Part shown: positions 58,439 through 64,000 of the stretch, one piece after another
Numbering within the stretch: position 1 is the first letter of the stretch
Layout of the letters: each line of letters opens with the position of its first letter
Source: Cyanophora paradoxa
Lineage: Eukaryota; Glaucocystophyceae; Cyanophorales; Cyanophoraceae
DNA: 64,000 nt
Direction: 5' to 3'
Assembly (NCBI GenBank): GCA_004431415.1
Contig: QPMI01000133.1
Span: 1 to 64,000, forward strand
The notes under the pieces: model-generated
The model's input: only the letters and a program-made list of their open reading frames with translations
Told to the model about the DNA's origin: nothing
The model's database searches: none
Position numbers and translations under genes: made by a program

Positions 58439-59278
58439 CTACATAATCCCCGGAGAAAGTTCTGCTATTCCTCCTGTCTGCATACCTATCCAGGTCCCAG
58501 CAGGATTCGCATTGAATCTAAATTGACTCACCGTAGAGCCATTTATTTTTATTTCAAGCAGTGATATGCCACTCGAAACATTCGCTGATAAAGAAGACCC
58601 CAAAAGAATGTATATTCCTTTTGTCTGACATGTGAAACGACCATCAGTAAACGTTGATGTCCCAAGCCTTGAAAAACCAGTAGTATAACTGTTGAATTTA
58701 ATAAATGTGCTTCCTGATGCAAGTGCTGTGGTTCCATATCTTCCCATCATAGGGTGACTGTTCATTTTAACACTACTACTGAATGTGCCGGTGGTTCCAG
58801 TAACCCCTCCATTTGCTGTAAGAAGCCCTGAGAAAGTCCCAGTGGTTCCATTTACTCCTCCACTTGCTGTGAGCAACCCAGTAAATGAGCCTGTCCCACT
58901 AACTGTCGCATTTCCATTGACCCCCAAGCCAGTCCCGATCCATGCCCCGCCACTGTAAACTTGGAAAGCCGCCGAATTCCTATCAGCCGGATTAAAAGCC
59001 GTTTTGGAATCCTGTTGACCTTCATATAGATTTTCTTTGGTGACCAGCCCCGAAGAGATTGCGGGTCGATTAGATACGATCATTTGAGTAGCTTTAACGA
59101 CTCCATCAGCCTTGTCAGCTCGGAGTTCTTTGACTCTGAGTATGCTTTGGTCATTAAAAGAATCGGTTTTCGCTGTCTCAGTCGAAGGGTGGCTTGGAGA
59201 TAAATCATAAACAGTGTGTTGGACATTGTGGACAGCACTTGCACTCAAAGAAAACACAGGCGTGAATACAGTTGTCAT
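58439..59278 (-). CDS. Fibre protein with repeats and a C1q-like tip, frameshifted at the end
   Basis: 279 aa. After an N-terminal region come repeats such as GNATVSGTGSFTGLLTASGG and TGTFSGLLTANGGVTGTTGTF, typical of beta-helical fibre shafts. The C-terminal ~100 residues (FIKFNSYTTG, GRFTCQTKGIYILLGSSL, ISLLEIKINGSTVSQFR) have the strand pattern of C1q/TNF-like jelly-roll tips. The frame stops at LSPGIM. The next frame continues with GDYVELW and about twelve more residues, the usual last strand of this fold. The shift lies at the GGGG near 58,446-58,450 (CCCC on the plus strand), so the stop reflects a one-base change or an assembly error. Probable role: host-cell attachment of the virus. 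The gap to the next gene is only 21 bp. Confidence 0.75.
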   Translation of the reverse strand: MTTVFTPVFSLSASAVHNVQHTVYDLSPSHPSTETAKTDSFNDQSILRVKELRADKADGVVKATQMIVSNRPAISSGLVTKENLYEGQQDSKTAFNPADRNSAAFQVYSGGAWIGTGLGVNGNATVSGTGSFTGLLTASGGVNGTTGTFSGLLTANGGVTGTTGTFSSSVKMNSHPMMGRYGTTALASGSTFIKFNSYTTGFSRLGTSTFTDGRFTCQTKGIYILLGSSLSANVSSGISLLEIKINGSTVSQFRFNANPAGTWIGMQTGGIAELSPGIM

Positions 59279-59299
59279 CTTTAAATTGCTCTTTACTTA

Positions 59300-60763
59300 T
59301 TAAGCGAGAATATTATTGTTTTGGAGAGGTCCGACAGCAATCCAATGGAGTTTAAGGGTGCGATTGCTTTGGATCACACTGTTATAATTGATGTCCGAGT
59401 AACAAGTGAATATCGCAATCCAAGTGAATTTATTTTTGAACCCAATGCGATTTCCGAACTGATATTCAGCAGAGAGATATATGCTATTGGTGAAATCGAC
59501 ACTTGTTAAAATAATACTGTTTTCGAGAGTAGCAGTAATTACAGGATCACTAAAAAATGGGGTTGAGAATGTAACGGTTCCCGATACTGTGGTAAAATCC
59601 CCTTTGTAATAGACTCCGGCAGGAATTACTACATCCATTGTCCCTTGTTGCACATATGCATTTGGATTCACATAACTACCGAAATTCGTGAGCAACTCGA
59701 TGCTGTGATTGTGAGTAGGTGGCGAAGTGGGTGTGTTAATTAAATCGTCATAGTTCCCGCTTGTAGCCACAGCATGCAAGTTTGGTGTATTAACTAAATC
59801 TGTATAGCTCCCACTTGTAGCCACAGCATGCAAGGTCGGTGCAATAGGGGTGTTAGTTAAATCGTTGTAATCACCACTTGTGGCAACAGCATGCAAATTC
59901 GGCTTAGTAAATAACCTATCCCATGTCCCATTGAAAGGGAGTGTAGATTCTGATATAATTACACCTTGATCAATCCAACGAGGTATATAGCTTGTGAAAT
60001 CGGGAGGATTTACAAGATCATAGTAATTTCCTGTGTATGCTACACTACTCCAAGTCGGCTTCTGAATGATATCACTCCACTTCCCACTAAATCCCGCCGG
60101 CACATCTGTAAGCTCTTTATAGCTCACCTTTTGTTTCGGTATAGACAGCTCGATTGGTGAGAATGCACCCGAAAGGCGATTTTCAGAGGTGAAATACATG
60201 AGACTTTGACTGTTAGGGAATACATCCACGAGATTAAAGGTGAAATTCGTGGGCAATTCGAGTCGACTAATTGGGGTGTTGTCGCCTAATATAAATTCGG
60301 CGCCTGTATGCACGACCGGATTTCTTTGGATATACATATTTGATGCACCTATTACAGGTGCCACAATGGGCACATCCGAATTAACGAGATTGCAAGTGAT
60401 GGAGAAAATGGTTTTGGGGGCATACAGATTGCAATCAAAGGTAATCGTGGCGGGATCAATAGTAGGATCGACATTTGAACAGATCTGAAACATCCACCCA
60501 CCCACACAGTTGCAATTTAAATTGCGAAAGGCTGTGCCTGCCATTGCATCCACATAGCCGATCCCATTTGCAATGTCATAGATGTGACCAAACTCGTAAC
60601 CGAAAAGGTCATTCCATAGGTTAGAAGCCATAGCTCCCATCACATAGCCTTTTAGATTAACAATTAGGTCATTGGATTCACTGGGTATATTGCCATGGGT
60701 TATATAAAATTGATTATCCAATACAGCATTCTTTACTGTCGTTTCTACTATGGGTTCCGTCAT
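59300..60763 (-). CDS. Fibre-like structural protein with ATSGxYxDLxNTP repeats
   Basis: 487 aa, starts MTEPIVETTVKNAVLDNQF. The N-terminal half (YEFGHIYDIANGIGYVDAM, CNCVGGWMFQICSN) has five Cys and is not recognised. The middle carries repeats of the form SGNYDDLINTP / ATSGDYNDLTNTP / TGNYYDLVNPP, the same style as phage tail- and side-fibre repeats. A beta-rich end follows (GTMDVVIPAGVYYKGDF, NRTLKLHWIAVGPL). It is presumably a virion surface protein. The start ATG follows AT-rich sequence and lies 30 bp from the next gene. Confidence 0.8.
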   Translation of the reverse strand: MTEPIVETTVKNAVLDNQFYITHGNIPSESNDLIVNLKGYVMGAMASNLWNDLFGYEFGHIYDIANGIGYVDAMAGTAFRNLNCNCVGGWMFQICSNVDPTIDPATITFDCNLYAPKTIFSITCNLVNSDVPIVAPVIGASNMYIQRNPVVHTGAEFILGDNTPISRLELPTNFTFNLVDVFPNSQSLMYFTSENRLSGAFSPIELSIPKQKVSYKELTDVPAGFSGKWSDIIQKPTWSSVAYTGNYYDLVNPPDFTSYIPRWIDQGVIISESTLPFNGTWDRLFTKPNLHAVATSGDYNDLTNTPIAPTLHAVATSGSYTDLVNTPNLHAVATSGNYDDLINTPTSPPTHNHSIELLTNFGSYVNPNAYVQQGTMDVVIPAGVYYKGDFTTVSGTVTFSTPFFSDPVITATLENSIILTSVDFTNSIYLSAEYQFGNRIGFKNKFTWIAIFTCYSDINYNSVIQSNRTLKLHWIAVGPLQNNNILA

Positions 60764-60792
60764 TATTTCTCTATTATGGCATTCTACAAAAA

Positions 60793-60981
60793 TTAAGGTC
60801 GCATTGGGAGAAGCTCGTATGTTCTGCCCTCTCGTTGTGCAATTTCCGCCATAAAGTCTGCATTTTCATTCATTATTGATTCAGCCATTCGTTCTGCTCG
60901 TGATTTTTTGGGTGCTGCCCTACTTGCTGGTGGTTGATCAGTTCTCACAACACTAAGACCATGCCCCTCGGCTGACCTCAC
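60793..60981 (-). CDS. 62-aa small protein, unknown
   Basis: MRSAEGHGLSVVRTDQ... then a basic patch (RAAPKKSRAERMAESI) and NENADFMAEIAQREGRTYEL, probably a helix. It fits tightly between neighbours (about 30 bp on each side), which supports it as a real gene. Function not recognised. Confidence 0.5.
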   Translation of the reverse strand: MRSAEGHGLSVVRTDQPPASRAAPKKSRAERMAESIMNENADFMAEIAQREGRTYELLPMRP

Positions 60982-61012
60982 CTCTAACCCACATCTCCTT
61001 CGGCTGTTTGGG

Positions 61013-61168
61013 TCACATTAAGCTCTGGTGTTGAGTATTTATTACCTGCCCTGCAATGGTTCTGTCTATGCAAGCACAACATAGAGCTCGGAATTTGTAT
61101 GCAAGCACAAGTCCAAGAGCACCGAGAATCGGCAAGAGAATGAGAAGCACTAACGTTCCTGGATCCAT
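61013..61168 (-). CDS. 51-aa single-pass membrane peptide
   Basis: MDPGTLVLLILLPILGALGL, then VLAYKFRALCCACIDRTIAG and an 11-residue tail. One hydrophobic helix (residues 5-24) is followed by a basic and Cys-rich segment. It overlaps the last 19 bp of the upstream giant fibre gene in another frame, a compact arrangement usual in viruses. It could be a virion membrane peptide; this is inference from the sequence and context only. Confidence 0.65.
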   Translation of the reverse strand: MDPGTLVLLILLPILGALGLVLAYKFRALCCACIDRTIAGQVINTQHQSLM

Positions 61169-64000
61169 TCCTGGCGATCCGACTGGATTTGTAGGATTTG
61201 AGGATTATTAGGTGTCGTGTTCGGATCTGGATCAGTTGTAGGGGGATCTTTTGAATCGGGATCTGGCTTAGGTGTGTTTGGATTGGGATCGTTTGGTGGC
61301 GGTTCTGTCGACCCTGCTAATGATGTCGGCGCTGTGTATGCATTCGCAAACACGATGGGAGCCGTTGCTGGATTTCCTGTTGAAGACCCTGTAATTGCAC
61401 CATAGGTATCTGAGAGATATTTATATAATTCCTTTGTCACAGGTGGATTGCTCACAGATCGGCACACCCAAATATTGCATGTAGTATCATAGACTGTGTC
61501 CCTGATAAATGGCGGTAGAGCTGTCCCACTAAATGACTCAAAGAGCCCATTTCTCGATAGCAACCTATGGGCTGCATCACAGTTCCCACCCTCGAAATAT
61601 TTGGTAGCCGAAATTGCACCTTGCACATAAATATTGCAAGTCGAGTGCATTCCGATGCTATTTAGGTTGGGAGTGTATCTATCATCGAGCCGGACAGTGC
61701 ACACCCATGGGGAAGCGGTTTTAATATATTTCTTATCGCCCACTTCGATTACATCTGTATTTGGGTGGCTGTCAAGCTGAGTCCAAACAGCATCATATCT
61801 GAAAGTGTAATAAACTAAGAGACCATCTGTGGACGATGTGAAAGCAAAGAAGGTCATAAAGTCCGTGGATCCAAAGAAGTCAGCATTGGTCGATGTAAGG
61901 GTGACTCTGGGATAGCTCATGTTGACAGTCTCAGAAGGGTATGGAATATATGAGGTGTAATTGCGATTGAAAAGATAATAGTGAAATCCATCTGAGACAT
62001 TCGAGTGAGTGGGCAAGGTGACTGATAAGGTCTTACTTCGATTCTCAAACGTGTTCTGTATGACAATATTGCAAGTATTAATATATCGAGAATCGAAAAA
62101 GTAATTATTCGTTACTCGATTATCGATCAGAGTTGCATTGGTTCCATTAAATACGAAATTCTGCCCATTTATTCTCGTAGTATGGAGGTCGGTCACATCG
62201 AGAGGATACCTTATTTTCAAGCGGTCTTCGGGGTCAAATCGCGGAATAGTTCCTGTTGCCTTCCAATTAATAGTAAAGGGAGGAGAAAGGGACACAGGTG
62301 GGATTGGAGTAAGATTAAACTTCGCAAAATACAATCCAACAGGATATCCTGACAGAGCATAGGTCACTGTTGCATTTCCGACAAGTGTAAAGCCGGTGGT
62401 TGTTATGTTAGTTGCAACAAATGGGGAGTAGCCGGCTGGTGCATTGTTAATAGAGGTGGTCGACCCATTATTGATCACATACAAATTCGTGTCAGTTATT
62501 TCAATAGTAGGAGGGGAAACAAATGGTGTCTCAAATGTGAAATTAAAATTCGCTGGAACCGCTGCAAGGTATCTATATGTTGTTGCTGATATCTCGGATG
62601 CCTGGAATACTTTGCTTCCCCTCTGCACTACATTACTGGTGTCTTTCACATTGTGATAGGATATACTGGGAGTTGGGGAGAGCACCAACGAAATAGCATC
62701 TGGTAAATCAGACTTCGTTATATACAGTTCTTTGAGAAACTCCTTTCTAAAAGGGGCGGTCAGATCTCCAATAGTAGCCGATGACCCTGCGACCACAATA
62801 TTACAGGTGTTTGCATTCAAAGTATAAACTGTGTTCCACCTCAAAGAATTCGCCCCAAGATCGAAATTCTGTGAGAAGGGCACGATATTGCTACCTTGTA
62901 AATCTCGGTAAACCTTCACTCTGGGTTTGCTATCGAATTCAGGGGTGATATAATTGATGTTAAGAGTGAAACTAATAGTAGCTTCGGAACTCAATGAGTT
63001 GTTTCGGATGATAAGTAAATTGTATGTCTCGTTAATGACAAACGAAACCTGAAACCCTGTGGAGGTGACATTTTGGATAAATGCTTTATTAGATTCATTA
63101 TTGTTATAGATAGGATTATAATAAGTAGTGTGATCCACCAATGAAACAGTGGGTATATTCGTCTCGAAACCTGTGACACCCAACTGATCCCAAGTGAATG
63201 TATATGTAGGTTTGCCTACGTAAGCGACATAGACCCCATTTGCGAGCTGCTGAGGGTATCCCTCGACAGTGTAGGTCTCAGTTCGCGAAACTGAGCGGGA
63301 AAGATTGCTGTTAAAGTCGTTGTAGCTGATCAGAGCTCTCTCATCAGTGGGTATTTGATTGGGTCGGAGTGAGTGATTTAATGGAAGGATTAAATTGGAG
63401 GCAAACATGGAAACTCCATGCATCTCTGACCATCTCAGATTCGACAAACCAACTCGGTATGTGTTATCAGTCGCGGGGTAAATGTTCCTTTTCGATAGAA
63501 TATGGGCTAAGGTAATTGCAAGCGCTCCATCTGCTGCAAACAGAGCATTAATTTCGGATTGCAAAGCCGCGATTTCGGTAGTGTGGGTCGTGAGGGTTCC
63601 ATCCTGACTTGAATCTTTTGTGTTCTTGTTCCTCTCGAACTCCAAAAACGCCTTTACGATGTCCTTGCCCAAAAGATCGTTTATATTGTCTCTGGTAATG
63701 TAAACATGGTCTGTTCTCAGTGCCTGTTTCTCCGTGGTAAAAGCCGGAATTTCCTCTGCAAATGATATAGTCGTTTTATCAAGTGCTAAGGATCTCACAT
63801 TCGGAGCATTCGCACCGATAATATTTACGACGCTCCCATTTTCCGTGATCTCTAAGACAGGTTTCGCGGGGTCTAATGTGAAAACGCTCTCTGTTATCTG
63901 GGGAACCGATGCGCTCTTCTGAATCACAAAGGATTCGATGTTTAGGTTACAGGTTGCGACATTGGTGGCGAAAAACGACTCGGAGTTAAGCGAGTTTACG
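61150..64000 (-). CDS. Giant fibre/structural protein, 5' end beyond the window
   Basis: At least 949 codons, open to the right edge (upstream of a GTG at 63,927 the frame continues ...FATNVATCNLNIES...). A TCNI/TCNL motif recurs, about eight times (ATCNLNI, NTCNIVVAGSSATIGD, TCNIYVQGAISATKYFEGG, TTCNIWVCRS). Phrases such as YRVGLSNLRWSEMHGVSMFA and FDLGANSLRWNTVYTLNA are typical of phage and algal-virus fibres that carry chaperone-like or receptor-binding ends. The C-terminus is a Pro/Asp/Thr-rich tail (DPNPNTPKPDPDSKDPPTT). It is probably a long virion fibre or tape-like surface protein. Confidence 0.8.
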   Translation of the reverse strand, partial: VNSLNSESFFATNVATCNLNIESFVIQKSASVPQITESVFTLDPAKPVLEITENGSVVNIIGANAPNVRSLALDKTTISFAEEIPAFTTEKQALRTDHVYITRDNINDLLGKDIVKAFLEFERNKNTKDSSQDGTLTTHTTEIAALQSEINALFAADGALAITLAHILSKRNIYPATDNTYRVGLSNLRWSEMHGVSMFASNLILPLNHSLRPNQIPTDERALISYNDFNSNLSRSVSRTETYTVEGYPQQLANGVYVAYVGKPTYTFTWDQLGVTGFETNIPTVSLVDHTTYYNPIYNNNESNKAFIQNVTSTGFQVSFVINETYNLLIIRNNSLSSEATISFTLNINYITPEFDSKPRVKVYRDLQGSNIVPFSQNFDLGANSLRWNTVYTLNANTCNIVVAGSSATIGDLTAPFRKEFLKELYITKSDLPDAISLVLSPTPSISYHNVKDTSNVVQRGSKVFQASEISATTYRYLAAVPANFNFTFETPFVSPPTIEITDTNLYVINNGSTTSINNAPAGYSPFVATNITTTGFTLVGNATVTYALSGYPVGLYFAKFNLTPIPPVSLSPPFTINWKATGTIPRFDPEDRLKIRYPLDVTDLHTTRINGQNFVFNGTNATLIDNRVTNNYFFDSRYINTCNIVIQNTFENRSKTLSVTLPTHSNVSDGFHYYLFNRNYTSYIPYPSETVNMSYPRVTLTSTNADFFGSTDFMTFFAFTSSTDGLLVYYTFRYDAVWTQLDSHPNTDVIEVGDKKYIKTASPWVCTVRLDDRYTPNLNSIGMHSTCNIYVQGAISATKYFEGGNCDAAHRLLSRNGLFESFSGTALPPFIRDTVYDTTCNIWVCRSVSNPPVTKELYKYLSDTYGAITGSSTGNPATAPIVFANAYTAPTSLAGSTEPPPNDPNPNTPKPDPDSKDPPTTDPDPNTTPNNPQILQIQSDRQEWIQER

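Larger units (their letters stand above)
56720..64000. mobile_element. Inserted virus-like DNA, left end, continuing past the window
   Basis: Composition drops to AT-rich. Genes are intronless, closely spaced or overlapping, mostly on one strand, and encode fibre- and C1q-like structural proteins, zinc-module and small membrane proteins. This is the style of polinton-like viruses or larger DNA viruses of algae. The junction with host sequence implies integration, unless the assembly is chimeric. No major capsid protein, packaging ATPase, protease, polymerase or integrase is in the window, so the type cannot be settled. Confidence 0.65.

Overview
The window looks like nuclear DNA of a unicellular eukaryote, most likely a GC-rich microalga. 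Genes are broken by short GT-AG introns (about 40-110 bp). There are satellites, microsatellites and a non-LTR reverse-transcriptase gene. One end is compositionally different: AT-rich, intronless and densely packed like an algal DNA virus. I cannot place the host more precisely from sequence alone.

Layout. 1-9,245 is satellite DNA: two oppositely oriented arrays of a ~360-bp GC-rich unit flank a 2.8-kb spacer that holds a second, 170-bp tandem array. 9,246-12,077 has no gene I can support. 12,078-17,811 (+) is a many-exon gene for a Cys-rich repeat protein. 18,000-21,900 is repeat-rich and gene-poor. 21,938-24,831 (-) encodes a propeller-like protein with Pro/Ser linkers. 25,100-28,555 holds palindrome-rich islands, a hairpin element and tandem palindromes. 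28,556-37,511 is a ~9-kb segment bounded by imperfect terminal inverted repeats. It carries an APE-endonuclease/reverse-transcriptase polyprotein (1,619 aa), an intron-containing gene with an RNase H1-type RNA:DNA hybrid-binding domain, and an unrecognised 659-aa protein. 39,491-43,281 (-) is a secreted LEA-like gene in which nearly every exon is one amphipathic repeat. 44,112-47,480 (+) is an F-box/leucine-rich gene. 47,559-48,767 (+) is a small secreted Cys-rich protein.

The most striking gene is at 49,998-56,593 (-). Exon by exon, with conserved splice phases, it reads as animal heme peroxidase (C-terminal half), DOMON, cytochrome b561, cytochrome b5-like, FAD-binding and NAD(P)H-binding reductase domains. 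This is the outline of a dual oxidase (peroxidase outside, transmembrane haems, flavin reductase inside), but built on b561 instead of a NOX core. Its N-terminal half is missing from the window, because AT-rich virus-like DNA starts about 100 bp upstream of the first visible peroxidase exon.

The virus-like part (about 56,700 to the window end) encodes a triple zinc-module protein, a phage-like small protein, a C1q-like fibre, a repeat fibre, a 62-aa protein, a 51-aa membrane peptide and a giant fibre running off the edge. No capsid, ATPase, polymerase or integrase lies within the window, so the family (polinton-like virus, larger algal virus or other) is open. Two of these genes are broken next to G4 runs, which could be decay or assembly homopolymer error.
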